Source of the DNA: Bryum argenteum
Taxonomy: Eukaryota > Streptophyta > Bryopsida > Bryales > Bryaceae
DNA length: 64,000 bases
NCBI GenBank assembly: GCA_037043015.1
Contig: CM073322.1
Span: 1,499,601-1,563,600, forward strand
Reading direction: 5' to 3'
The translations under genes and the position numbers were made by a program. Under the pieces are notes generated by a model that ran no database searches, was not told the DNA's origin, and saw nothing but the letters and a program-made list of their open reading frames with translations. Positions 35,463-48,419 of this stretch are shown here, in pieces (position 1 is the stretch's first letter; each line of letters opens with the position of its first letter).

Positions 35463-38160
35463 ATGACGATGGCGTACGTCGAGGGCATAAAAGTGATTAT
35501 TCGCATTGTCAGCGACAAAGCCGACCGCGTATTCGTGAACAAGATCCAATGCAATTGGTTGGCTCGGCGCTTTCAACAAATGGGCCAGGCACTAGAGAAT
35601 GTCGATATTTCATCTTGGGATGTATGTGCCTTGGAACATATTCTTTGGGTTTTGCAGAAAGGAGAGACGTTGGTTGATGAATACAAGGACAAATACAAGG
35701 CGCTAGCCAATGCAATGTCTCGAGAAGTAAATCAAAAAGCTTTCAACGAGATTCACGACCAACTAGACTACTTGAAGTCCGAACTCTACTGGTTGGAAGA
35801 TGAAAATGTAACTCAGGAGGTTGCTGCACAGAATGATTTGAACACGATCATTCAAGACCTGGACCACCTCAACTTGAATGAAGACCCCCAAGTCAACATG
35901 AACGATGTGAAGAGGGTGATCCTCGACAGAGTCCACCAAGGTGAACACATCAACTCACTGCTGTTAACATATAAAATTGATTGATTATGTATTTTCTGAC
36001 CAACCAAATATGTAAGTCTAAGATGTTGTATCATGTCATTTTGAGAAACTCAACCATTCTATTTGTAACACGTGATATCAAATTTGATTTGCAAAGTGTG
36101 TTTGATTTGTGAATGATTTTTTAAAAGTTTAGAACATGAGGAACCCAGTTACCGAAAGTAATGGTAATCTAGATACAAAGTGAATTATGGGCAGAGGCTG
36201 TTTATGCACTGCATTGTGACCTTCTACTGATGGTTTGTTAGAAATCGGGGGTTCAGATGCGGTACCTGACTACGACCTGAGCTACCTCCACATACCGATC
36301 TCCGCAATCGTGCTGGGACCTCCCATCAAGCCCTTATCCGCCTTGATGACCATGCTAGGTGCGCATTTGGAAGAATGGCCGGTGTTTCACAAGGGCACGT
36401 GGAATGGATGCGAGTACGCCATAAAGGTGTTTATGTCCAGTGATTGGATCAAGGAGGCATTCCAGAAGGTAATACCGTCTCTTGTGAAGCTCCGACATCC
36501 TCATATCATGCAGGTCATCGGCTGCGCTCAAGATGAAGACAAGACATACGTGCTGTATGAGATGATGGATGGTGATCTGCGAGACCTCATGCAAGCCCGC
36601 TTTCGGAAAACAAAATTTAGAAGTCGGCCTTTCAACCTTAGAAGTCGGCCTTTCAACCCCTTGGAAGAGTGGAGCATCGTGTGGCAGATTGCAAAAGGAA
36701 TGTGCTACTTGCACCAGCAGGGGATCGTTCACGGTGAGCTCAAATGCACCAACGTGCTGGTGAAACAAGTTGGTGACGACATCGACGTGAAAGTATCTGG
36801 CTTTCACCGCTCCAGGGAGCTCGGAAGTTATGAGCGGTACAAACCTACACATCAAGCACGGTGGTTGCCTCCTGAAGCTTTTGGGCATTTTGATTTGGAG
36901 TGCCCACCTGCCCATGATGTGCTAAAGCAAGGTGATGTCTACAGCTTTGCCATGACCTGCTACGAAGTTCTGACAGGAGATTATCCTTATGATGACGTCT
37001 GTGGGGACGACGTTATCAAGGAGGTGGTTCTCAAAGGTACGAGGCCAATGCTGCCTTATAATGGTTGCGACGACCTGAACAATCTCATTGCAGAGTGTTG
37101 GTCTGAAAATCCTGAGGATCGACCGACTTTTGAGGAGATTTGTTACTCCTTGCAGTTGGTTTTTCTGTCATGGATAAAAAGAGCGCGTTCCTCTTTCTCC
37201 GGCTCCCAAGAAACTGGCAGTGCAGCAGCCGTTCTACGCGACAAAAATCAAGCGTGGCCGAAGTTGACAAGAGAGAGCACATCGAAAGCGAGTGGTGAAC
37301 CAGAGAGGGTAGTGGAGGGTCTTCCTTGTTATCTAAACATACAGCCGACGAAGCTGAAACGGTTGAAAGAACTCGGTCGGGGGGATTCTGCACAAGTGTG
37401 GGAAGTCACCTGGATTGGGTTCGAACTTGCAGCGAAATATCTAGAATCAGACCATGTGTCCAAGCTCCGTCACGAAGTGGACATGAGGATGAAGCTCCTG
37501 CACCCGCATGTGGTACGACTGGTGGGATTCGCCGCTGAAGGCAACCGATGCGCGATCGTTATGGAGTTGATGGATCAGTCACTGCCGGACTTCATGAACG
37601 AGAAAACGAAGGAGGACGCGAGCACACCATTCTCGGAAGCAGAAGCGATTGCCATCATGACTAAATTGGCACTTGGGATGGAATTCATGCATTCGCGAGG
37701 AGTAGCACACGGCGACCTCAAGTGTGCCAACGTCCTGGTTCGACATTTAGAGTCGATGAGCGAACACAACATACTGGATGTGAAGCTTGTAGACTTTAAC
37801 TTAGCTCATTTGGGGAGCGTGGTGGATACTAAACCGCATATAGTTGGTCGGTTCCGAGCGCCCGAAGTTATCAGGAGCATGAAAGCAAATACACCGCCGT
37901 ATGACCCAAAGGCTGCGGATGTGTTTAGTTTCGGAATGATGTGCTTGGAGATCACCACTGGCAAGCTACCTTTGTACGACATATCGGACGGCCTTGCAGA
38001 GGCTAGAAGTCTGGCCTATTGGCCAGAATGCTTCGAAGTGCGAGATGAACTGTGGAACCTGCTGAGTAGATGCTGGTCCGAAGAGCCCGAAAGGAGGCCT
38101 AAATTTCCAGAAATTTGCAGAATACTGACGGCCATGTCCGGGAAGCCGCGAGAAAGCTAA
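35463..38160 (+). CDS. B2: MLKL-NTD-like domain, pseudokinase and second kinase domain in one protein
   Basis: Exons 35463-35940 and 36257-38160 (phase 1) give 793 residues. Residues 1-159: helical bundle with the NKIQCNWLARR signature, similar to the MLKL N-terminal domain. About 175-450: pseudokinase with lysine (K216) but HGE for HRD (318-320) and SGF for DFG. About 525-790: second kinase fold with GRGDSAQV loop, K553, E566, HGDLKCAN (D646, N651), DFN (D672) and APE; the key acidic and lysine residues survive, so weak activity is possible. Pseudokinase followed by kinase in one chain is the layout of JAK kinases and plant tandem kinase proteins. A 24-bp tandem duplication (36619-36660) adds a second RSRPFN. 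Paralogue A2 is truncated at residue 530. No separate promoter is evident in the 0.4 kb after B1. Confidence 0.88.
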
Positions 38161-38789
38161 TTCGTAACCAGCTCACTTTCTTGCATCTTCTTACGTCGAC
38201 GTGGGAAGATTTCGGTAGGTTACTATGTAGATGTGCTCACCTCAGGGCACAAGGGGGTTGTTTTTACTTACATATAGAAAACTTGTGCTTAACGCGTGTC
38301 TGAGTGTGCTTGTAGCGTGGGGACGAAACATGTGCTCTTGCACATGCTGTTCCAGATAAGTATCCAGTATCAATTTGACAAGCTTTTACAGTAGCCCTAT
38401 CGACAGATTGTTAGCCGCATTTCCCTCAATGTCGATTAGTGACAGTATGCTCTTGGAGACCTCTAATCATCTTTGTTAACGTATGTCGATGATCGACGAC
38501 AGTCTCATGACATTCTCACTCTGTACAATCCTTTTGCAATGTGTGTTTGTAGCATTGGTTTTTAATCATGGGTACCTGAAGCGAATATTTCCGGGAGTGA
38601 TCATTCATCTCACTGTCGAAGTGACAAATGGTGCAGAATAACCAAGAATTGTTGCTAGAAACATAAATTTGCTCAGGAAAAGTCGTGTGCATTGATGTTT
38701 ACAATTATGGCGATTCGAAGTTTCAAACCCCAGTTCTCGGACAGTTCTGAGTACTTACTGAGCAAAGCTTCTCTACGTAACAAACAAAG

Positions 38790-39172
38790 TTGACCCTTAA
38801 ACGCCCAAGGTGACCCGAAGGGTCACCTTCCAAGAGAATCTTCTCTTCTCTGTAGCTCTCATTGTACTCAACTTCTCACTTATATTTTGATGTCAAACTG
38901 GTCACCTACTTGTGATGCATTCAAAAAGTGAAATTTTACAATTCAAATTACAATTTGTATTAGTGATTTTGTGCTTTGAAAGGATTGTGGTAGGTAGGTT
39001 GGGGACTTGGGGTTGTACATAACCTTGTAGGAGGTTGCAAGCTCATCATTGATTAGTGCATTCATGATGCCCTTGTTCAAAAAGTGCACTATTCATGATG
39101 CCCAAGTCCAAAAGATGTTGTGATCCAATTTTGGGGTGCCCGTTTCACACCCCATGGGCGTTTAAGTGTTAA
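38790..39172. mobile_element. TTAA-type MITE (CCCTTAAACGCCC ends), locus B only
   Basis: The ends CCCTTAAACGCCCAAGG and ATGGGCGTTTAAGTGTTAA face each other. The target site reads TTGA on the left and TTAA on the right. Locus A has the matching empty site at about 16770 (AAATAAAGGTAAGTCAGTGT), so insertion followed the duplication. It is similar in length and sequence to 45593, 52607 (inverted) and 59562. Confidence 0.85.
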
Positions 39173-40110
39173 GTCAGTGTAGGCCTTCACCTACATTATG
39201 TTAGAGCAACAAAAATATGTTTTTACTTGTATGTCATAAGTTACATTGAATGTTTGTATGCAACACATATTTAAAATTGTAGTGTGGTATTATTTGAACT
39301 ATGTCAATATAAAAACATCATGTGTCTCCTCATGGTTGTGAAGGTTTAACTCATCACCACCAGAAAGTAGCAACAGATTGATAACTCATGCTCACGCTGA
39401 TGATTGTCCATCCTCACTTTCAATGCTCATATTCACTTCCGGCGTACCAAGCTTATCTACATTTAAAATTTCAATCTAATTATTATCTTATTGTTGATAT
39501 CTTTGCTCTAATTGAAGTATTCTCTATGATCTTTTGAAAAGTGTGGGAATGGGTGCAATGTGCAACTTGTGTGCGTATAGTCCAATGACGTATCCATTCA
39601 TCAAGTTTTTGTACTCACTCTTATGGTAGACTAGTAAGGGCCACGTCGTTCTGACGGGAAAGCTCTTTATATGGTACTTTTAAGAAGGTATCCCGTATTT
39701 AACATTTTCTTAACCAATATTATGTTTGTAATTCTTATAGATGCCCCTATTTCTTTTTTAGAAAATAATAAAATAAAATTTATTGTTATTTTGAATTTTT
39801 TGAATACATAATCAAAAAACATAAAAGAAGTTAGGGAGTAGGTTGGTAAGTTCGTAGGTAGGTAAGTTCGTAGGTGATAAGTTTGTAGGTTGGTAGGTTG
39901 GTAAGTTCGTAGGTTGGTAGGTTGGTAAGTTCATAGGTTGGTAGGTTGGTACGTTGGTGGGTAGGAAGGATCGCCGAACATAATTATGTTATAGAAGTAG
40001 ATAACAATGAAAATGAATTATCTGATCCGGGTTATTCACCAAGCCCGTAGTGATACTTGCAATCAAAGACCTTGTTCTAAAAAGGTCTATTTTCAAGATA
40101 TTGTACCTAT
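39172..40110 (+). pseudogene. Decayed copy of the TMEM104 3' exons (locus B)
   Basis: Matches 16780-18220 but is more eroded. The remnant of exon 5145-5239 is near 39370-39430. The next exon remnant is reduced to its first bases (GGGTGCAATGTGCAA near 39549) by a deletion, and most of the last exon is missing. The terminal stretch TAAAGACCTTGTTCTAAAA-like sequence is near 40065. Confidence 0.65.
39631..40001 (-). mobile_element. Non-autonomous Helitron with an exact empty site in locus A
   Basis: On the minus strand it runs from TCTACTTCTATAAC to a hairpin (CCCGTCAGAACGACGTGG) and CCTTACTAG. It sits between A and T. Locus A at about 17400 reads TTATGATAGATAACAATG with no insert, so the junction is A|T with no target duplication. 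The interior holds TAGGTTGGTAAGTTCG-type tandem units (about 39830-39965). Confidence 0.82.
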
Positions 40111-42060
40111 CTTTTTACACCATGTTTTTAGTGATATAAACATGTTAGCAGGACCTTGGGTTTTTATAGGAATATTCCATTTTGATAAATGCGAGCTTTT
40201 CATCACTATTCAAAGAGTTTGGAGAAAAAAAGTTGCATTTGACAATTCGCGTATTAAGATGCATTCAAAAACATAGTTTATTTTTCTCGTAGAGTTTTTG
40301 AAGAGGCACAATATGATCTTGAAGTTGCTCTATGGAATCTTTTGGCACCCTGGGTGGCCAGCAAATTCATTTGGTCGTTTCCTCGTAATATTGATTAGGG
40401 TCACTTTGACTCCGAGAGTTTTGTAAAATATCAGTCGATCTTCAAGGGTTTTCATTAGCCTATTCTCACCCTACTTTGACCTTCATGATTTCAAAAGCAA
40501 AAAGGCATTCCCCGTTGAAAATTGAAACATAACTAGAAAATCAATTTTCCTTTGAGATCTTGGAGTCAAATTCATGAAATAAATATCAAGGTTTAGAAGG
40601 CTTGTACTTCCAAGAAGTCATTTTTGAAGATTCATTGAATTTGCAACACAAAAATTTAGGAGACATGTGCAAACTTCTGGTTGAGTGTCCGCTGTCTCAA
40701 ACATTTTTTTGAACTTGCTCTTGCCAAAGACATCGAGTGTTGAAATTCAATATTTAGGATGACAAGTTGAAACTTGAAGAGACATACTTTTTCATCCAAA
40801 GCCAACTTTTCAAAAAAAAAAATTGGATTCATATCCAAATCAAGTTTCGCTTGTGTGGTCAATAATAAGGTTTCATAAGTAAAATGATGTGAATTATACA
40901 ACCTAATAACGACTGAAATACATAAAGCAATTAGCTAATAGGTAAGCAAGTAATTCTAAAAGGAAAGTTATTATGTCACAAATGTGCCAAGTCCTATCTA
41001 AGTAACATTAAAGACAAGAGTTTAGAGCACTTAAGAAAACTTAAAATCTTGTGTACATTGACCAATCACCAACAAGACCTTTATTTTTTTAAGGTTGGAT
41101 TAACTGATCATAGTTGCTTGAAACCCAATGTACAAAAGAATGTTAATTGTTCCTGTAAACCTAATACTTGACTAAGAGTAGATGTTAAATCAAGTATAGT
41201 AGTCCTACAAATCATTACTACGTTCTAAGTCTTGTAAGAAAGCCCCGACATTGAAACTTTGAAAAGCTCTAACTTCTAAAGTTTAAAGTCCAAAGTTTGT
41301 TACTGAAAACACTTGTGTTGTTGAATCTTGAATCAATTATAAATTTTATATGTTGATTCATTGGAGGTGGTATGAAATTAATGGCATGTAATTTTATGAA
41401 TGCAGCTTTTAATTTATTTTAACATAAGATATATCTTACCTTTAGAAGCGAATCATTTGAATCACAAATAGTTAATTAGAGTCATTGTATTTATTGACAT
41501 AAGTATGATTTTTACCCCTAAGCGTCCCTAGTATTGAATATTGCATTTCAGATGAAGGGTTGAAAGTCTAAAGAGCCATGCCTACTACATCCAAGTTCTC
41601 TTTTTCGACAAAATCACTTGGGTTGAGTCCCAAATCAAGTATGGTTTGTGTGGTACAAGTTGCACAACCATACAATAAAGTTTCAATCAGTGGCATGTAT
41701 TTTAGTGAAGGCAACTTTGGTTTAGGGTTTCACACATAATGCATGTTTTACCATTGCAACTAATTATATGTAATCAAAAGTAGTTTCCATGAGTTTTTTT
41801 CATACAAGTATGTTCTAGTAATGAATCTCAAATAAATTTCTAGTTGGAAGCATTAAGATCGAAAAGATTTTCGTATTGGATTGGCAATGATGTTTCTAAC
41901 TGTAAAAAAGTGAAAAATGGATGATCTTTGAGGAGTTATATGACTTATATCTCCTTCATCTTTATTCATATTTCAACTATATTTGTGGAATGAATTCCAA
42001 CTAGAGTTGTATCCTAGTGGTAAAGTTCGATCCAATCAAAGATGTTTTGAAAATAAGGCA
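40110..42060. repeat. 3' flank of the duplicated unit, paired with 18240-20080
   Basis: Colinear with the flank of locus A (GATGACAAGTTGAAACTTGA near 40759, TTAGCTAATAGGTAAGCAAG near 40930, CTAGTGGTAAAGTTCGATCC near 42014). No coding frame is conserved. Confidence 0.65.
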
Positions 42061-42830
42061 TGGATGTGAGTGCAAAAATTTAATATTGGACTAGTTTTTC
42101 TTTATAAAATTTTGGCATTTTACACCATTACAAGGCTATTATTTAAGCTACAACTTTTTTTGAGAGATTTTGAGATGAAGGTGAACAACTTTTTAATTGG
42201 AGATTTTTTCATTGGAGTAGCTATGTTGGTAGAATTCCACCATGAAGTGAAAATGATGAAATTTTGTTGCATGTTTTGAAGACAAATATGTTTTGATCTT
42301 ACAATCAATAATTCTTTATGACTGAGTTTCGACTCCATTGAATCCATCTCATCTGCAATAATTCCACTATAAGATCGTGTGGTTAAGATTTGAATAACTT
42401 ACCTCTAATTTCATCTATCATTTTTAAAAAAAAAATATTTTAAATGCGTCTTTTGGCCTTGATTTCAAAGAAACAACATTTTGGATGTAAAGCTAAAACT
42501 TGAAAGAGCGATAACTTCTTTATTTGGAGTCAATTTTTTGTAAAGTGGCTTAAGTTGGATCCAAGATCAAATCTAGTTCGTGTTATACAAATTTCAAACT
42601 CATCTAGTGAAGTATCAATTCATGAGATGCATTTTAGTAGTGACAATTTTAATTTTGGAATTTCAAACATGGGGCATGTCTTATCATTGCAAGCCAATTA
42701 TGTGAAATCAAAAATAGTTCTTTGTGAAAAAAAAATGTTTACTTATGAGCTTGAGATGATTTGCAAAACCTTTGAGATTGGAATTCTTTTCATCCAAATA
42801 CTTTTGTATTGAATTTGCAATGATGTTCTT
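42060..42830. repeat. Inverted copy of the 0.8-kb dispersed repeat
   Basis: TTGGAGATTTTTTCATTGG near 42200 and neighbouring sequence are the reverse of the block around 29510-29600. Sequence around 42500-42640 also resembles 19600-19720. Confidence 0.45.
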
Positions 42831-43640
42831 TTAATAAATATACTCAAAAGCATCCCCTTTATCCTTCTCCGATACACGAGACAATATAATAGCCTCATTC
42901 CTGTGCAAATTGACTACGATTTTGCATTAAAAATATCTAGGGGTCAACCATATTTTGGAAACCCAAAACTTAAGGGTGACATATAAGCAAATAAAAGTTG
43001 TTGCATATGCCTTGCATGTCAAAGTTTATATACAATGTCTGTGAGGTGGTGCTGCTCGGGGACAGGCTTCAAACTTACATCGTTTAGCCCCGAACTCATG
43101 TCGTTAGTCTCAGTATACCAAATCAGGCTCCAAACTCATGTCCTTCGGCCTCAAATTTCCACTTATATTTTGTGATAGTCCACTTATTTTGTGATAACAA
43201 ACACCTCTCCATGTCTTGTGTTGTGTCGACAACTTCACAGTCTTTATTCATCACCCTCGCACCTCATATTCCGCGGCGAACCATGCTAGTTGTATATGAA
43301 GTATGTGGTTACAATTATACAAAGTAGTATCATCTCATCAATTAAATGCTTTACTTTGGGGTAATTTTATAACATGACAATGATATTATGAAGTATCGAG
43401 AACAAGTTCTAATTTGTATGATTTCATGATGTGAAGTGAACTATCAAGTCTTTCCTACATTAGTTTCTGAAACTATTCAAAGTAAAAAAGATTTTAAGCT
43501 GATAAAAATTATCCATCCAAGGTTTATCCAAGAACAAATAGTAGTTAGACCTAATTAAACTTTATCTCAAACAATGAACAAGATTGAATTACGGTAACAA
43601 GGAAAAACAAAGAAACTTACAAAAAAAACAAAAAATCTAA
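42830..43640. other. Upstream flank of RPL35, nothing specific seen
   Basis: No gene or clear repeat. The final part becomes A-rich and leads into the RPL35 promoter. Confidence 0.4.
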
Positions 43641-43745
43641 CAAAAAGTGTTACATTAGTCTTGTCATAATCCACATAGGACTCTCATATTCCATATGTAA
43701 AAGACTAAAATGGAGGTGCCAAAGGGTCAGTGTGAACGGGGTAAT

Positions 43746-43764
43746 CAAAATTAGGGTTAGGGGT
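43746..43764 (+). promoter_or_regulatory. Telo-box-like element upstream of RPL35
   Basis: TTAGGGTTAGGGG lies about 115 bp before the start codon. In plants, telo-boxes (AAACCCTA or its reverse) near the transcription start are typical of ribosomal protein genes and are linked to growth-coordinated expression. The role here is inferred from position and motif. Confidence 0.5.
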
Positions 43765-43877
43765 CGTCGTCTCCAGCTACTAGGATCTCTTCTCCGCCAT
43801 CGAAGCTCTTTTCCGCCCCGGCTTGTCGCGGTCGCTTCCATCGCTCGAACTTCGCCAGTGTTCGCGTCTCCTCCACA

Positions 43878-45057
<1,180 letters not shown>

Positions 45058-45592
45058 ACATTCATGTCTAGTAACCGAAACTTTCTTACATTCAAACTGC
45101 GAATTTCAGTTTTCAGCCTCAATTGTGTCCACTTCAAGTGTCTGTTGGATTCACTCACACAAGCTTCTTTATCAATGAAACCTTATGGTCTTTCCTCCGT
45201 TTGATCTGTAGATTTCTCTCCGTAAATCGATGTCCATGTCAAAATCTTCACTTCAGTCTGCATGAATCTTCAAAGCCTGAGACTCAAAAGTCTTCAGCGA
45301 ATCCTAACCTCGTGGTGCAAATCTATCATGTTCAGTTACATCCACATATGGTCTTACCTAGAATGTCAGTATCTCATCTAGTCTTCTGGAATCCTTTACT
45401 CCGCTTCCGATGCAAATCTACTATTTCGTCGAATTATTCTTACACCAGGAGTGAAAGGACCATTCTTCCAGTTTCTGTCTCAAAAGTCTTCAAATTTCGA
45501 CATTTCAGGGACTTTTTGGTGAAGCTCTTTCTTTTGGATTGCTCTTGATATTTTGGTACTTTTTGCACTACCAGGTACAGTAGTGGAGGATC

Positions 45593-45959
45593 TTAACCCT
45601 TAAACGCCCAAGCAAGCCTGAGGGGCTTGATTCCAACATTCCAACAGAATCTTCTCCGTGGCTCTCACTGTAATCAACATTTCACTTATATTTTGATGTC
45701 AAACTGGTCACGTCTTGTGATGCATTCAAAAAGTGAAATTTTACAATTGAAATCACAATTTGTATGTATGATTTTATGGTTTGAAAGGATTGTGGTAGGT
45801 AGGTTGGGGTTGTACATAACCTTGCAAGCTCATCATTGATTGGTTCGTTCATGGTGCCCAAGTTCAAAAAGTGCACTATTTATGATGCCCAAGTTCAAAA
45901 GATGCTGTGATCCAATTTTGGGCTGCCCGTATTAGACCCCATGGGCATTCGAGGGTTAA
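45593..45959. mobile_element. TTAA-type MITE (CCCTTAAACGCCC ends)
   Basis: TTAA flanks both ends; the termini are CCCTTAAACGCCCAAGC and, degenerate, GGGCATTCGAGGG. The interior has the family landmarks TTTTGATGTCAAACTGGTCA and GGTAGGTAGGTTGGGGTTGT. Confidence 0.85.
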
Positions 45960-45997
45960 CGTGTACAGTCCCAGTAGATGTCGTGGTACGGTCCTGT

Positions 45998-46207
45998 TAC
46001 GGTAGATTAGTGTTAGATTTTTATAATATTTGAAAATGCTATATGATTTTACTTCTGGCAAAAACAAATTACCAAGAGTATTGACTCCAATACTCTGGAA
46101 GGATCCACATCTTGATGGATGTAGAGGGTAAAAATATTGACCAACAACAAAAACTTATAACATGTTCATATAAATTAGTGTATCTAACACTAATCTATCT
46201 ATTTAGT
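45998..46207. mobile_element. Diverged member of the CACTAAATTTG MITE family
   Basis: Inward-facing GATTAGTGTTAGAT and ATCTAACACTAATC ends and an interior AACTTATAACATGTTCAT stretch match the elements at 8250 and 58246, mostly in inverse order. The outer TA/CACTA bases are damaged. Confidence 0.5.
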
Positions 46208-46841
46208 GGCGGTTCACACATGGAATAGAGCTCCCTCATTGATTGAGGAGGTGAAGACAAGATCCATTGAGTTTACACTAACATTGAGGGTCAGTATTGT
46301 TGTCTTAACAATGTTTATTATGTATTTGGTGGTGGAGCTTGACTTGACCCCAAGCCAAGGAAAATGGAGGGTTCTTCTCTTCTTCTTGGAAGCCATGTCA
46401 GGACATTAAATGCACTTGAGGCATTATTCCATGGCAAGCACAGGATTGGCCTCCATTCTCCAATGGCCCTTTGTCCCAGGGAAAACCCACCCAGCAACTG
46501 TGTCGAGGTACTGCAGATGTGATCTTCATGCAATCTTTCATTTGAATCTGTTTACTGCAATAGAAAACAAAAGCTTGATGAGACATATAATTATTCTGTG
46601 GATGGAGATATTTGCCAGTTTCTGGGACACTGAAAAGGAATTTAATCGGCAGACTTTGTCCGTCTTACTGGCATATACGGATCCTCTAATCATATTGTTG
46701 ATTCTTTGCATTCTGTACTTCCACGTCTCAATTTGCATGTACCAAGTGCAAGTGCTTACAAAACCATTCTCTGCTTCTTTTCTTACATTGGAGAAGTCAT
46801 CGAAGTTTTGGAATATGCTTTTGGGTAGCGCATGTGCGCTA

Positions 46842-47430
46842 TAGTGAGTGGTCTAAAATGGAGCAGATCCCTCAATGGAGCTCTAGGCATCTTCACTTAC
46901 GAGTACATAATAGTTTTTCCACTATGGATCTATAGTAATCTTCACTCACAAGTACATAAGAGCTTCTCCTTACAAGAGTACCATATACTCGTTGCAGACA
47001 TTGTAGGGTATCACTTTAGGGCACCATTTTAGGAACACTTATGTCTCTAACTTTAAAAATCATAACTCATCGTAGAAGAGATCAAAAGTAAGAGTTTTTC
47101 CTTACAAGAGTACTATATCCTCGTTGCAAACATTGTACGGTATCACTTTAAGGCACCATTTTAGGAACACTTATGTTTCTAACTTTAAAAATTCATGACT
47201 CATTGTAGAAGTGCTCAAAATGATAACTCCACTTCCTCTAGCTTTCTACTCCCTCCGTCCCATTCTTATTGTCTAGTGAATTCTCACAAATCTACCTCCT
47301 AAGGTAGATTTGAGAGAACCTACTTGACAATAATAAAGGGACAGAGGGAGTACTATTTTTCCTCACGCACAAAAATTGCTTGCACTCGTAACATTTGTGT
47401 AGATTTCCCGTGCTGAAAATTGTGTTGTTC
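46842..47430. repeat. Dispersed repeat with an internal 150-bp tandem duplication
   Basis: Blocks such as TAGTAATCTTCACTCACAAG, CACCATTTTAGGAACACTTA and AAAATTCATAACTCA-like sequence recur at 48165-48415 and 50690-50970. Here the middle section (CAAGAGTACCATATACTCGT to about 47095) is repeated directly afterwards. It carries a Stowaway MITE. Confidence 0.6.
47249..47350. mobile_element. Stowaway MITE, 102 bp
   Basis: Classic CTCCCTCCGTCCC termini, TA on both sides and an almost perfectly palindromic interior. The related repeat at 50690 reads CTTTCTACTAATTT at this point, which is the empty site. Confidence 0.93.
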
Positions 47431-47871
47431 TTGACCACTTTACTATATGTAAGTATTTCTTTAGTAGTAGTACTTGCTTCATTGATGGAGGCAAGTTGTA
47501 TACAAAACCATTCACTATTTCTTTCTTTGCACCTAAAGGAACATTAAATCACCACACCATCCACAATGTCCTCTCTTTGTTCTTTCTCTTGCTTTTCCAT
47601 CCACTATCTACAAGAATGCTAAGACCATATCCTTTCTCTAACTAGTTCAACCATCCACTATCTATGAGAATGCAAAGTCCATGTAAGGAATGAATAAACG
47701 CTATAAACGAGAACTATGATTACAACTATCATTATACAATCTTGACTTGACTTTTAGGTCTTCACTTAAATACGACATGTTTAATGCTACAAAGTTCTAC
47801 AACCACTCAAACACATAGTAGGCATAACAAAATTGAATCAAATGTATTCTCTAAGAGTCCCTCCTTGATGG

Positions 47872-47972
47872 TCAACCCTTTACCACCGGCAAGGCCTCCG
47901 ACATGCTTTGAAATGTTCAGTCGTAGGACATTTCTTGACGGGAAAAGGCCTTCCTAGTGGTAAAGGGTTAAC
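47872..47972. mobile_element. Small MITE with ends AACCCTTTACCAC
   Basis: AACCCTTTACCACCGGCAAG faces the inverted GGCCTTCCTAGTGGTAAAGGGTT about 100 bp later. The right flank reads TTAA and the left TCAA, so it may be another TTAA-target element with distinct ends. Confidence 0.6.
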
Positions 47973-48164
47973 GTACTTAGCCTACTTCAACAATAATTTG
48001 CAAGATCTACAATTATTTTCCTACTTCAATAACATCTTATAATGTTGTACATTTTTACCGGTATTTGCCCCCACATGCCAATTTCCTACATCTCCCCCTT
48101 GCAACAAAGAGGCTTATACGTTTATACAAGTTCAAGGGTTTTTTCACCAAGTTCCTATCGCTTA

Positions 48165-48415
48165 GTGCTCAAAAATGTTGCACGTTCGATAATAGAGCTC
48201 TAGTAACCTTCACTCAAAGGTACACAATAGCTTCCCAATTCAATGGTACCATGTATTTATAGCAAACATTATAGGGTGTCATTTTGGAAACATCTATAAG
48301 TCTAGCTTCAAAAATTCATAACTAATTGTACAAGATTCCAAAATTGATGATTCCACTTGCTCTAGGTTTTTACTAATCTTCTCCATGCACGAAAATTGCT
48401 TGCACTAATAAAATC
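48165..48415. repeat. Second copy of the 46842 repeat family
   Basis: Shares TAGAGCTCTAGTAACCTTCA-type and AAAAATTCATAACTAATTGTA-type blocks with 46842 and 50690, plus GCACGAAAATTGCTTGCAC at its right end. Confidence 0.55.
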
Positions 48416-48419
48416 CTTG

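Noticed and set aside
45123-45548. 141-codon plus-strand open frame after RPL35
   Set aside because: It overlaps the RPL35 3' UTR region, has no recognisable domain and an irregular composition; a chance frame is more likely.
46206-46844. Two adjacent plus-strand open frames of 67 and 144 codons
   Set aside because: No family recognised, the frame begins inside a MITE end, and no splice structure supports a longer protein.
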